Notes: generated by a model not told the origin, from the sequence alone. A stretch of 64,000 nt of DNA from Lepas anatifera (GCA_034440635.1 JAOTON010001585.1:62001-126000), one strand, 5' to 3'. Numbered from the stretch's first letter, positions 1 to 11,721 are shown. Translations and numbers: made by a program.

Positions 1-809
1 TTCTTTGGCTATATGTGCCAGATTGTAGGTTAGGTGTTCAAATGATCTTGGTTAGCTAGAATTTTCTATGCGGAGGTGTCACCGCTAAAAGCGCTGTGAG
101 GGCTATAAACGATGTCAAACTTTATTTCTTTCAGGTAAGATAAACGTCTTTGAGTCTACACGGGATCGTTTCCAATTCATACAGAGTCATCTCTTCCTGT
201 GGGGGAGAGGGTGGACATTTATATTTGATGACCCTCATTTCTGCTGCTAGGCACATATGACATAATAACGGACATATTTGATTTGGTTATTGGCAAGTAG
301 TTGAAACGTAGCCAGCCCCTCTGGCTCTGGTATGTATTTCAAAACTTTTGCCTCCGGTGGGAGCTTTTCAGCTTCTTCTAACCCGTTTTCTGGCAAAGCT
401 TGAACAAAACAAAATATATTAGGAAGTATTCAAATGCCACAATTGCCAATAGCAGAAGACAAATGTGTCATTACAGTTCGAATAAAGCGTGAAAGGGAGA
501 AATAATTAAATGCTACAGCCTAATTTCGTAACATTTCCTGTATATTGTCCAAAGTATATTTTGGAACAAGATCTTGAGGCTAATAGTTTCCTCTCTTGAC
601 ATCCCTGATCGAAACATACAGATTTCGCCTCTCTCGGTACTTCTCGAAAATACTTAGTGAGTCACGATCAAAATGTCGGATCTCGAAGATCACCCAAAAG
701 GAACCAAAATAGCCCGACCATACCTGAGTCCATGGGGTCCAATACATAACCTTTATGGGTTAGCGCACTTTCTGGTTGAGGGTGTAAACAGAAGAAGGTT
801 TAGCCTGGT
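1..809. other. non-coding stretch, no gene seen
   Basis: AT-rich sequence with no convincing coding region. The short open frame at 673-879 runs into a SINE-like remnant, and its translation shows no recognisable domain. Confidence 0.5.
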
Positions 810-900
810 TTCCATTCCCCTTACCACACTGGGTGGAACTGGCGGAAACGTACAACCTTGGCAGTTGGTGGGTTGTTAAACCCCAACAATTATTATTTCC
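810..900 (+). repeat. SINE 3'-end remnant
   Basis: The segment ends with GGTTGTTAAACCCCAACAAT, nearly the same tail as the better-preserved SINE at 16359-16549, and is followed by a short ATT-rich run. The preceding 45 bases also align loosely with the body of that SINE. The tRNA-like head is not visible here, so this is a truncated or decayed copy. Confidence 0.6.
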
Positions 901-1795
901 GTCAGCAGAGGTTCTCGGGGGCCGCGCACGGCCGTTGCGTCTACCGATCTGAATTCAGGCCTTTGACCTTACATGACCGCTGTTAACCAAGATATTGTCA
1001 CGCGATCGGAATGACCATAAAGCGGCAATGAATTCCAAAACCCGCTATAACAACTGCTGCAGAATTCATAGTGAGAAAAAGCGCGTTAAAAATCACTCGG
1101 TCGGACAGCTAACTCTGGCGTTATCCCGTTCGGAAGTGATTCGTCTCCCGGTATCTTGTTGGCGCTGGGTGCATGTCGGCATTTACGTCAGCGAGGAGCG
1201 GCATGGGGCCAGCGTCGCCGGTCCCTGGCTGTCGGGCGGTCCTGACGGCCGCTGAGAAAGCGTGCCCTCTCACTTGTGATGTAAACACAACGCGCTTGAG
1301 CCGGGGCGAACACAACTACCTGCATGTTTTGTTGAAGCTTCCGGAAAAATCCGTATGTTTTGCTGAATATATTGTTCGAGCCATGGAGAAAGACACCTCT
1401 ACCCTCCCCCGAATAAAATCGGGGGGTCAGCTTTATTTCAGGGTTGGTGCTTAGCATGCAACATCATTGTCTTCATGGTCCACTCTGAATTATTGGGGGC
1501 ATGAACCCCTGACCATTTGTTTCAACACACAAGGCTTAGCCCCTCAAAAAACAGATTATTCTTTGAAACAATGTTAAAACGAAGTTAGGTGAATCAACTG
1601 ACATAACGGGCCAAAAATGAGCAATACTTAAGATGACATAAGATTGGGTATGTAGGTGCCTGGCTGTGAGCAACAATGAGTGAAATTGACTATTCCTGCT
1701 CAGTGCGAAGAGTCGATCCGGGCCCCACCTACCCCAAAATTTCTGCTTCCGGGTCATATTTCTTGATAGTTTAGCACTCAAACCGTGCTGCTTTC
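901..1795. other. non-coding stretch, no gene seen
   Basis: Open frames on both strands between about 995 and 1457 overlap each other and have no recognisable domain. They look like chance frames in moderately GC-rich DNA. Nothing else stands out. Confidence 0.45.
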
Positions 1796-2219
1796 TTAAA
1801 GGGAATGTGGCACCTTTATAACGTGGTTTTAACTGAGATAGCCAAGTTGTAAAGCATGCCGGAAAACCCAGCACTCAACATATCATTTGTCTTGGAACTA
1901 GAAATTTCCGTAGATAAAAGCTAAGAAACTTGGCAGAAATGTACCCAAAATATACCCAAGGAGCCAGTCACAGTTGTCAGCTGTTGGCGTGACGTCATGC
2001 TGACGTCACGGTGAGCTGTCAACCAATTGGAGCCTATTAAATATAGTAATAGTTGCCAGATCATGACATTTCTTACCATAGAGGAGCATCCTAAATCTCA
2101 AAGTATTGAGCTTATTGTACGTTTTTTTTAAAGCATGGACATTTTCATGCTTTTCGGCTAAGAACACCCGAAATTACACTAAATTCTGCGATTTGACCAA
2201 GGTGCCACATTCCCTTTAA
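1796..2219. mobile_element. TTAA-flanked MITE with 17-bp terminal inverted repeats
   Basis: The left end AGGGAATGTGGCACCTT (from 1800) is exactly matched in inverse by AAGGTGCCACATTCCCT (ending 2215), and both ends are bounded by TTAA. The interior of about 416 bp has no coding capacity. The TTAA flanks suggest piggyBac-type target duplication, but a TA-type mariner relation is not excluded. A palindrome containing two TGACGTCA sites lies close to the middle. Confidence 0.7.
1988..2010. promoter_or_regulatory. twin TGACGTCA (CRE-like) palindrome inside the MITE
   Basis: Two perfect TGACGTCA octamers (1990-1997 and 2001-2008) sit in a larger imperfect palindrome. TGACGTCA is the consensus CREB/ATF site. 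No gene is adjacent, so any regulatory role is inference. The palindrome may simply be part of the MITE's foldback structure. Confidence 0.25.
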
Positions 2220-2607
2220 GGCAGCATACCAATGCGTGCATCTATGTATGAGTGTACGAGTGCATGTATGCAAGAATGTATGTTAATCATCCAGAAATAT
2301 AGGCCAACAATTTGTAAAAGTGCTCCAGGCACTATCGTCGCTATTATGTCATAAAAATGGAAGTAGTCTGTTTTTCCCGACTCAACAATTTTTCCTGATC
2401 CATATGAATAAAACGAATAAAGCACGGTAAGAGTGATACAAATGTGTTCTAAAAATACATTCCCGTGACATTCATATGAAGTATTCAAAATAATATACAA
2501 AAACACATCTAAAACATGGCAACGAAGAGGAACATAATTCTGGCTCTAAAAGTAACCAAAAATTGAACTGGGTTTCAGGAAACCTCTCGCCGATGCCTCA
2601 CATCACT

Positions 2608-2849
2608 TTACACGATGATGGACTCGCCACTCAAGTCCCCCCTCTCCACCACACCCCCGGGGCCGATGCCAGCTGGCATTGTGCGCGCCAGAACTGTCTC
2701 TGAGTCGGCGGCCGCGCCAGGACTGTGCCGTAACGGCGGCGACGCTCGCAGCGTTCTCTGGCACCGTTCCATTTCCGCCGCGTCGCCCCCCGCGCCCACT
2801 GCGTCTGTTAATGTGGACTTCGGCCCAGCACACCATACACAGTATCGCT
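2608..2849 (-). CDS. candidate terminal coding exon, unrecognised
   Basis: A GC-rich, CpG-rich island in AT-rich surroundings. The minus-strand frame reads from an acceptor-like ggccttcag at about 2850 to a stop at 2608, giving about 80 residues that begin RYCVWCAGPKS and end GESIIV. The composition contrast and acceptor suggest an exon, but the plus strand is also open here, no partner exon was found and I recognise no domain. It could be a CpG island without coding function. Confidence 0.2.
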
Positions 2850-3059
2850 GAAGGCCCCGGAGAAACACGCTTTCCTTCTGGTAGTTTTCTTGACGATGCT
2901 CAAAATCTGGGTGGAAGTCAGGGATTTTGAGCAAATCTAAGCTGTCTTGTCGATCTCATTGAGCTGAGTAGGTAATCTACACGCGAAGGTCTCCGCGTAG
3001 TTCTTACCTTTCATGCTTCTACCAATAAAACAATAGCTTGGTCAAACTCAGGGACTGAA

Positions 3060-3620
3060 TTCTCGACCTCGATTGGCTACAATCTACACTTAAACTGAAC
3101 ATGGCAGCCACTATCAAAATGCACTTCCAACAGTTTTGAAACGGCCGTGGATGTATTGACCTATATAGCCTCTTCCGTCAGACAAATAGCGTCTAAATCG
3201 ACCCTGCTCGATATTTTAGCCTGATTGTATTTGCTAAAACTCATTATGTTCAGTGACCTGCAGCGCCCTAGCCTTCGACCTGAGCCGAAAATGGATGCTA
3301 CTCTAATGCAAGAGCCATTTAAACGCTTTCGAATGATGCTGAGAACACGTTTCTAGTTATTTTAGTTCCTGAGGTGAACGAGGTTTTCAGAGTACACATC
3401 ATTCCAGCAATTCTAACCTAATTTGACCTCAGGTAACCCCAATATTGACCTGACGAAAAAATATGACCGGAGGAACTTAGATTGCAGCTGGGACGAAGTT
3501 CCGTGTTTTTTTCGTACCTTCCTTTTAAGTCTTTGAACTAGAGGGGTCTTTCAACCCCTTCCCCCGAGCGAAGGTGGCTCATGCCCGCCATAGGAGCGAA
3601 TGTTAACCTTCCCGTGGTTT
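3060..3620 (+). repeat. AGGTCA-rich dispersed repeat, copy A (partial)
   Basis: Matches the second half of the copy at 29040-30310. Shared landmarks are a 'cctcttccgtcagacaaatagcg'-type block, 'ttcagtgacctgcagcgcc', 'gctttcgaatgatg', and a 3' end in which a GGTGGCTCAT..CCCGCC hairpin precedes GTTAA. No coding potential. Dense in TGACCT motifs. Confidence 0.6.
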
Positions 3621-3699
3621 TTAACCCCCTCGGGTTTTAAGTGACCAAAACGGGCGCGCAGGCCAAACTGGTCTAGCTGTTCCTTTATCATTTTTACAT

Positions 3700-4760
3700 C
3701 TTTCCTGACAATTTTAGCTCAAGGTCATATCAGGTCAGGTCACCAGGTCAGGTGAAAAGACCTCACCTCAAAAATAGTTAGGACGGCATAACTAAAAGAA
3801 GGGTCAATCGATCAAGTTGAAACTCATACCACATCTTGGGCCCACCAGGAGCTACAACATTTGTTCCGGGATTTTTATATTGGTGACCTAAGGTCATGTG
3901 CAGAGCATGACCTCCCCATTGACAATGCATGGGAAAACACGAAATGAGCTTTTCTCAGTAAGTATGGATGGAATCAACTTCAAACATCGGTTGCGACTTG
4001 CTCTTAGCCCATTTCTGAAGCTGATACCAAATTTTTCACTGTGACCTTTAAAAGGTCACCTTGGTCAATAAGCATTTTTGGTGTTTTTCTCTATAAATTT
4101 TGAATAAACTAAGATAGAGCTTTTATTTTGTCACCAAAGTGTTTGTATAGTCACTGGAAGTCAAATGATATACATATGACTATACCAGGTCAAGTTGGGT
4201 CAGATCGTTGACTGGGTCAGGTCAAATTCTTAAATTTGACCTGGCATAGCAATATCATATATCATTCGATTCGTATTGACGAGAGGATTGCAATGGTGCA
4301 TAAACTATGGCTGTATCTTGTTTGGTTTGGAAGCTATTAGCGAAAAGTAAACACCCTTATGCATGGGTGGCTATGGACATTCCCAAGAATATGCCCAATA
4401 TTTAGTGACCTGTAGCTCTCTAGGCTTTGACCTGACACGAAAATGAATGCCACTGTAATGAAAGCGCATCTCAAGAGCTTTCGAATGGTGTTAGAAAAAT
4501 GTTTCTAGCTATCATAGTTTCTGAGATATAGGAGGTTTTCTTAGTACACCTCATATTAGCGATTTTGACCTATTTTGACCTCTGGTGACCTTGATATTGA
4601 CCTGACAAGAAAAATGACCGAAGTATTTTCGATATCATTTTCGAAGAGCTTTCGATTGCCGTTTTGCGCTTTTTCTAGCTCTCTTAGTTTTTGAGATCGT
4701 GGGGGTCTTTTAGCCCCCACCAGGGCGAAGGTGGCTCGTACCCGCCACCGGGGCGTTAAT
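3700..4760 (+). repeat. AGGTCA-rich dispersed repeat, copy B
   Basis: Aligns along most of its length with 29040-30310, lacking a middle block of that copy. Its end, at 4690-4757, is a G-rich/C-rich hairpin (GGGGGTCTTTTAGCCCCC) followed by GGTGGCTCGTACCCGCCACC and GGGGCGTTAA. The shared hairpin end among copies suggests a defined element terminus. The class is unknown. Confidence 0.6.
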
Positions 4761-4904
4761 AGGGACCAGCACCTTCGGATGGCGTCGTGCATATTTTGGA
4801 TGTTTAATGGCAATGTGGTCCTTTTACTATGGAGGTTTGAACTGAGACAACCATGTGATAGTGGGGGCATTTCAGGACAAAACGACCAAAAATATTTCAA
4901 TTTG

Positions 4905-5625
4905 AGACCACCATGTCTAGCAAAAATCTGAAACTTTGTCTCCTGGGTATTTTTGGGCCAGAAACACGCCTGTGAAAATCTTAGCCCCCTCCGACCAACG
5001 GTGACCGAGTTATAGCCCGAGGCATTTTCGGGAGGTCACCTTGTAGACTCATCTTTGATGCTTCATAACTCAAAAATGCATTGCCTGATTAATAAGTTTT
5101 GTATATAATTGAACTCGTCTTGAACCATACATTATTTTGAAAAAGAAAATTTTAAAGTTTTGACTTTTAATTCGTTTGACCTTTTCTTTTGTAACCTAGC
5201 CTTGACCTGTTGGCAGTTGAAATTGACCTTTTTGACACCTAAAAATTTTTGCTTCATAAATTATCTTTAGATACCAAAAAATAAAAAAAAGCGTTCTTAC
5301 TAGAAATTCCAAATGTTTACCACCTAAGATAGGTATGCAGACGGTTTTTGACCACTGCAGTAGTACAGCCTTATGTTTAACACCGCAAACAAAGCGATTG
5401 CTTTTGGAATCGGTTGCTTGCAATGATATTGCATTGTCTTTACGAAATTTTCATCGTGCAAGTGTCAAAGTGTATGAGAATTAACACGCGCCCACACGAG
5501 GGGGTGGGCAACCGGCCTCTTCAGGTTTCCACAGGGAGTAAAAAAACATCATCGCCCAGCGCCACCGTACTTGCTCTACCTCTAACTCGACATTTTTGCA
5601 ACTTCTAGCAAAATAATTTAGGTAA
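4905..5625 (+). repeat. left arm of a ~0.7-kb inverted duplication
   Basis: The reverse complement of this segment recurs at 9885-10600 with high similarity, including TTAACACGCGCCCACACGAG at 5481 and its mirror image ending at 10023. About 4.3 kb separates the arms. The block may be two opposed copies of one repeat or the ends of a larger element. Neither arm has a convincing ORF. Confidence 0.75.
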
Positions 5626-5835
5626 ACTGGCAGGTGGTAGGTACCGTAAATACCGTAGGTCAGCTGGCAACTGCCTGGTGAGAGGGTGACCTAAGGTAGG
5701 CAGCCGTCCTTATGCTTTGTGGGAAGTTCAATTTTGGTTCCTTAATTAGCACTTCATCGTGGGAGTTGCTCGTTTGGGTGGTGGGGTCGTGGTCTCCGTG
5801 AAAAGTTCCTTGACGACTCTAGTGAGACTCAAAGT
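5625..5835 (+). repeat. SINE body, head missing
   Basis: Matches the body of the tRNA-derived SINE at 19790-20107 (there on the minus strand). Shared landmarks are 'ggtcagctggcaactg', 'gtgagagggtgacct', 'atgctttgtggga' and 'gggtggtggggtcg'. The tRNA-like promoter head is absent, so this is a 5'-truncated copy abutting the inverted-duplication arm. Confidence 0.65.
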
Positions 5836-8105
5836 CCTAAAACTGAACTGGCAACAACTTGGACATGATTTATAATAAAGAAAAATAGCAGCCATTAAAA
5901 GTGGTAGAAAAAGATACATTGTTTCGAGGGATACGAGGCCAAAGGAACTTATTAGTAACGGGTTATTTAGCCTTGCACCCTTTAAACAAAAATTTACAAA
6001 GATGTCGCGAATTTATCAATAATCTAAATAAGTATAACTTATCCTGTAATCACCACTAACTCACACAATTACATCGTTCCCGGAGATGGAAAAATAGTAT
6101 CGATACAAGGTGACTCAGTGAAGCACAGCATACGTTTGAGAGGATTCATACAATGTAAAAAACGTGTCTGAAAGGCTTTGATTCCCAGGGGGTAATTTGA
6201 ATCTGCTCATATATGCGAACAAATTTTGTTCTGAAATCATAACGCATTCGACTTGGCCACTTGAACAGGTTGCCTTACATGATATTTTTAAAAGGTGATT
6301 ATTTTATAGCCGACACGGATCCCAGTTCAAACACCACTTCAAAAGGCTTTTTATTTGTGTTTTTTAATGATTAGGGGTGGGCAAATTTGAAACAATTTCG
6401 AGAGCCACTACGTGAAAATAAATAGCAAATTGTATCATGTGTTTTAGCCCTCTCACAGGCCGTTCAAACTGCATTGAACCAAGAAGTAGTGCTTGAAATG
6501 AAAAAAGAGAACATTCAAAGGATGTTTTACCACTTTTACCACTGTTTCCACGTTTCATTGGAGGTGTTCGGGCACCCACAAATAGGTATAATTCCACACT
6601 CCTGGTGCCTTGTATTTTCATTGAAGAATAAGGAAATACACTGAGATGACTTCAACACCGACACTGACTTTGTACTGCACACACACACATTCATTCACCT
6701 GCAATGCTGGCCGTCAGATCACTCGTTGCTCAAGCCAAATAATTTATACCAGTATATTCAATATTTCCTTTGAATTGGACATTGATCAGGACTAAATTTG
6801 CAATCATTCACGCAGCACCCATAAAAGAAAGTCTTCTTGCACAGCACGACACTGTTTGATTCAAACATAGGTAGGGAAGTCCATGCAAGAGTACGCACTT
6901 AACTTTCTAAAGGCTTTAACTTTTCTCCTATAAGTCTAACAGCTAAAATTTTTATGTGGTTGTTTAGCCTGAAAAATTGTCTATGTATGGTCCATGTTTC
7001 AACTCGATGTCTCTGAAAGGAACTCACCACGAGCCCGTCAAAAATAAAAAATCAAGTGCGGACTCTTGCCGGAGTGGGTCGGTAGAGTATGCAGAGAGGA
7101 GGCTGGAGTACGCATTGATGCCCCGCTGTGCTTTAGGTGCATAGGCCATGTCGCGAAGTTTTTGTCGCCAAACTACGCGATTGTATGATTTTATATCGTT
7201 CTGAATATACAAAAGTATGTTGCAACGTTTGGTTTTCCAAATATGAATTGCGTACTCTCTCCCGAGCGAAAATGTAATTTTCCTATTCTTAAGCATGCGC
7301 ACTTTTGCCCATTGGTCTACTGCGTACTCTTGCCGGACATGATCCCTTGTGAAGAAAGTCTTCATAAACATGTTGGCAGGCATTTTAGCGTGAGCTCCGG
7401 TCCTGGAGCACACTCTAGCTCAAATTTCTTACTGATGACAGACCGCAATACAATACTTTTGATAATAGAAGCATGGTCTACAAGTTTACCCAGTTAAGAA
7501 ATATTACTGCAAGGGTGCTCGAAGCTTGTTTTACTCTGTACTCCGGCGGGAAGAACAGAGCACGTTGAATTTTGGTGTGCAGCCTAGGCACTGACCTTGC
7601 TTTTTATACCAAGGTATCCACCATCTCAGTGGTTGCTGTAACCAAAACAGCTGCTGCGTACTCTTATCTCCTGCGTACTCTTACCCGCCCTTACCCTATA
7701 CGAAACCTGAACCTCTCTTCCTTTGTTTGTAGAGATTTCATGAACAGTGATAGATGTCTTATTTATCGCTGGTATTCTATGAAACTTTTGATTCATTTTT
7801 CTATAATCGCATTGGCGAACAGACTTTGAAGCTGTCTGGCAACATTGACTATGCTTAATTTTGGAATGTGCAAGAACTTAATCGTGCTGAAAAATGTATG
7901 CGTAAGAAAAGCATATGTGCCTTTGGCATCACGTGTTTTCTCTTTCACTGGATTTTTTAAACCATCGTGATATTTGGCCGGTCTGGCCGTGCTCTCGATA
8001 TAGTCGCAGCGCCCTTGCTATGAGACGTAGTGAAAACGCTTTATTCACATAATTGAATTTTGTTTCGATATAACTTTTGAATTGGAATTAAGCCTTTGCA
8101 TTGCT
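5836..8105. other. non-coding stretch between repeats
   Basis: AT-rich, with short CA microsatellite at about 6680. The phrase 'gcgtactctt' recurs several times between 7240 and 7690, giving weak internal repetition. ORFs of 85-129 codons here lack domains. No gene supported. Confidence 0.5.
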
Positions 8106-9005
8106 TTAACACGCGCACTGGAGGGGGCTCGAGGCCCCCTCACCTGTTTTTCCAAGGTGGCCGGAGAACCGCTCGTAGCCGAAACACGATACTTTGCCAC
8201 ATTAAACAGAATTTAATAGCGCATCGATTGGTGAAGATTTTTGAAAATCCGTCGAAAATTTTTGACTTATAGGCTTTTAAATTCAGACCTGCATTTTGAG
8301 ATCGCCGTAATCGTGCGGTCGGACCAGTTAGCTTGCATTGAGACCGAGTGGTGAAGTCTAACACCATATAACCGGGATTATATGTCAAGGTCACCTACAT
8401 GAAGGTCAAGATCAAGGTCAAAGGTCACAGGTCAGGTCATATCTGCACTTTCAAGGTCATTGACAACAGTGTTTCCGGTCAAATGACGTTACCCGGTCTG
8501 ACGTACGTTATGCTATGACGTCATCGATAAGGTACCCCAATACCAAGGTCAGGTCGGGCAAGGTCGAAGGTCATTTGCAAAGGTCAATCCTCATTTCCCG
8601 CCAAACAGTGGCTATAGTGTTAGTCAAACTGTACATTATAAGTAGTATACTACATTGTGACCTTACAGGTCAATGACCTTGAATGACCTTGACCCCAAAT
8701 TGAAGGGAAGGCTCTTTGAGACGTTGTCTATATGACCCTGGTCCGCCTTTATCTTATTCCCGCCAGATTCCCGCATAATCACGGCATTTACCGGTCAGTC
8801 CCCAGCATAGCCAAGTTTTGACCTTTATGACCTCGTTTGACCTTGACGATATTGACCTAGGTCACTAAAAATTGGTCATGATGTAGATCACCATAACCCC
8901 CACCCACCTCTCCAATTTCGTTTCTCTATGTCTCTTAGTTTTTGATCTTAGGGGCCTATCGCCCCTCCAGTGCGTTAGTGCCAGATCCCCTCCAGTGGGT
9001 GTTAA
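8106..9005. mobile_element. TTAA-bounded element with inverted ends
   Basis: Left end TTAA CACGCGCACTGGAGGGG (8106) and right end CCCCTCCAGTGGGTG TTAA (to 9005) are imperfect inverted repeats, each outside-flanked by TTAA. The interior of about 0.9 kb has no transposase and is rich in AGGTCA/TGACCT hexamers (for example aaggtcaaaggtcacaggtc near 8415). A palindromic GAGGGGGCTCGAGGCCCCCTC-like hairpin follows the left end. A non-autonomous DNA element is the simplest reading, and piggyBac-like is a guess from TTAA. Confidence 0.5.
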
Positions 9006-9153
9006 AATCGTGTGCATGGCGGCACAATTTGATGTAGCTAATATTTTTGCATTGTGCAGCACAGCTCTCTGTCAGGAGATCTACATTCTTTAGTCATTTC
9101 TCTCGCTTTCATGCTCCAGGCATAAGTTCTGAAGAAAAAAAAACACGAGCCTT

Positions 9154-9205
9154 CACAGGCTCCGTGATATCACACAGGCTCCGTGATATCACACAGGCTC
9201 CGTGG
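9154..9205 (+). repeat. 19-bp tandem repeat, 2.7 copies
   Basis: The unit CACAGGCTCCGTGATATCA is repeated at 9154, 9173 and partially at 9192. Too few copies to call a minisatellite. Confidence 0.85.
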
Positions 9206-9884
9206 CCTAATTGTTGGTTATCTCTGCTTTTCAGTAAACCATGAAGAATGAACAGTGCACTGGGAGCGACGGCGCTAAATAGCCCTTCTTAATCTCTACC
9301 GACAATGTCACATACAATCCCTTGGTCGGGTCACCTTTGAGGTCACTCGAGGTCAAAGTATTCCTCACAGGAACACAGTGGAAAGCTAAGTTTTGTGGTA
9401 TAATAGCTGACAGAGCAGAGCCGTATAAAAAATTTTCAGCACCGTTGAAATAATCTTGTCGTGCCCAATCGGATTATATATATTATAATTTTGCCTAGTC
9501 AAATTTCGGAATTAACCTGCTTTGACCTAGAGCCGGGCTTAGGTCTGTATGGTAAAACTAATATTAATCAAACTGCAGTGGAAAGTCAGACGCAGCAACG
9601 TAAAACTAAAACCTCCATAGCAATTCTCGACAATTTTCAATTCTCGCAAGTTATCCAAATTTACCAATTGCCCCATACATTTCTAATGGAAAGATCGTAA
9701 CCTTGGCCCAGGTTATCGATATGGAAATCCTGCTACGAACAATTATATTGCCCAGTGACCTTACTATGTGATGTGAATCTAAGAACGATAGGTTAAATTT
9801 GATCTTACTGATGCACCTCCAAAGTTTTTTTCAAGGTTAGGTCTCTTGACCTGGGTTGGAGGTCGGACCTGATATGACCCAAAC
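9206..9884. other. non-coding stretch, no gene seen
   Basis: AT-rich sequence with scattered TGACCT motifs. The open frame at 9461-9700 has no recognisable domain. Confidence 0.45.
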
Positions 9885-10600
9885 CTAAAATTTTTCCAGA
9901 AGCTGCAAAAATGTCGAGTTAGAGTTAGATCAAGTACGGTGGCGCTGGGCGATGATGTTTTTTTACTACCTGTGGAAACCTGAAGAGGCCGGTTGCCCAC
10001 CCCCTCGTGTGGGCGCGTGTTAATTCTCATACGCTTTGACACTTGCACGATGAAAATTTCGTAAAGACAATGCAATATCTTTGCAAGCAGCCGATTCTAA
10101 AAGCAATCGCTTTGTTTGCGGTGTTAAACACAAGGCTGTACTACAGCAGTGGTCAAAAACCGTCTGCATACCTACCTTAGGTGGTAAAAATTTGGAATTT
10201 ATAGCAAGAACACATTTTTTTCATTTTTTTATCGAAATATAATTTATGAGGTAAAATTTTTGAGGTGTCAAAAAGGTCAATTTCAACTGCCAACAGGTCA
10301 AACTAGGTCACAAAAGTAAAGGTCAAACGAATTAAAAGTTATTTTTTAATTTTAAAATTTCTTTTTTCAAAATAATGTATGATTCAAGACGAGTTCAATG
10401 TTATACAAAACTTGTTAATCAAGCAATGTGTTTTTGAGTTATGAAGCATCAAAGATGAGTCTACAAGGTGACCTCCCGAAAATGCCTCGGGCTATAACTC
10501 GGTCACCGTTGGTCGGAGGGGGCTAAGATTCTCACAGGTGTGTTTCTGGCCCAAAAATACCCTGGAGACAAAGTTTCAGTTTTTTTCTAGACATGGGCCT
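9885..10600 (-). repeat. right arm of a ~0.7-kb inverted duplication
   Basis: Reverse complement of 4905-5625 with scattered substitutions and small indels. It carries the mirrored GCGCGTGTTAA motif ending at 10023 and the shared block on 'ggtgacctcccgaaaatgcctcggg' near 10470. The visible divergence shows the two arms are not a very recent duplication or an assembly fold-back. Confidence 0.75.
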
Positions 10601-11124
10601 TGGTCGATCTGTCCTGGAATGCTCCAGTGCACACCATAATATCATTGGTCTGATCTTTCATTTGTCTCATAATTCATCGTTCACCATGAAAAGGGATCTG
10701 TTTGGGTTAGAATGCGGCCCCGCACCGGCCCCGACCGGATCATTTCCATCGCCAAACCACCACCGCCAGCCAAAAGGCCATGGGGGTTGGGGCTTAATGG
10801 GAAGATACTCATGAAACACTGCTGCTCCGTCAAAGGTGAGCCCTGAGAAAAACAAGAGACTGATATCAGTGTGCTCTACGCTGCTGATATCTCAAATCAA
10901 ATCCCATAAAGGTGCCATATTCCCATGAATAATGATGCCACGTTTTGGCAGCTGAGCCGAGACTACCACTTCTTCCCGGAAGGACTGCGCAGAGCAAGAA
11001 GACGAAGGCCATCATCCGATGCCAGAAACGCTTTCCTTTGCGACTAATGTTGATTACCCATTGTCATTAATCACCTTTCAGTCTCAGGTGTTTAACCGTT
11101 GCATTTCATTTTCGGCAGGAATCG
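10601..11124. other. upstream region of the MYND gene
   Basis: Probably holds the promoter or a 5' exon of the downstream gene, but no TATA box or start site can be fixed. A pyrimidine-rich tract ending ttttcggcag at about 11118 looks like a splice acceptor, implying that translation may start in an exon further upstream. Confidence 0.35.
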
Positions 11125-11721
11125 ATGGGACGCCGGAGGACCCCGAACTCGCCAACATCCGACGCGCTGCCAGACATGGTGCGCCACAAGAACGCCGTGA
11201 ACATGGAGCTGACCCTGGCGGCCCAGTCGGAGGACGTCTGGGCGGCCGTGGAGTCAGGACGAGAGAGGCGACTGCGCCTCGCTTGCGAGAGATCGTATGG
11301 CTTGGACGGAGCTATGCCTTTGGCGATAGCTCCGGTCGTGCTGCCGGCAGAGATGCCGATGGCAGCTGTGTTGGAGTCTGTGGCTGTTACTGATGATGTA
11401 TCTGTGAAGGAGACGAAACAGAAGGAGAATGAGCAGCTGATCAAGGCTGCAGGTACGCCTCCTGTGAAACAGTCGAAGAAGAGCAAATCTAACAAAGAGA
11501 ACGAGTCCGCTGAAATAGAACGAGTGGCTAAAGTCAAAGCTCCATTGCATGAAAAAACGCCACAGGAAACAAGAGTTCCAGAAAGTACACCTTTTCCAGT
11601 AGGACAGCCAGCCAAGTCGACAGAAGGAGCTACCCCAACAGCAGCAAAAGAGTCAAAGAAGTCAAAGAAAAACAAGCAAAAAATTCATTTTCAAAGCGAT
11701 GGTGAAAATAATGTCACTTAG
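11119..11721 (+). CDS. MYND-MSS51-like gene, N-terminal segment up to an in-frame TAG
   Basis: Open frame from an acceptor-like cag at 11118. The first ATG is at 11125, and from it 198 codons run to a TAG at 11719-11721. The protein is Lys/Glu/Ser-rich and charged, with a compact stretch near residues 18-55 (PDMVRHKNAVNMELTLAA and an Arg-rich helix-like run) that I do not recognise. The same frame continues open beyond the TAG for another 860 codons with similar composition, so this is very likely the start of one long protein. The TAG may be a real nonsense change, a readthrough site, an assembly error or part of a small unrecognised intron. Confidence 0.55.
   Translation, partial: ESMGRRRTPNSPTSDALPDMVRHKNAVNMELTLAAQSEDVWAAVESGRERRLRLACERSYGLDGAMPLAIAPVVLPAEMPMAAVLESVAVTDDVSVKETKQKENEQLIKAAGTPPVKQSKKSKSNKENESAEIERVAKVKAPLHEKTPQETRVPESTPFPVGQPAKSTEGATPTAAKESKKSKKNKQKIHFQSDGENNVT

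Noticed and set aside
4905..10600. Assembly fold-back artefact
   Set aside because: The arms differ by many substitutions and indels, which a chimeric read would not produce.
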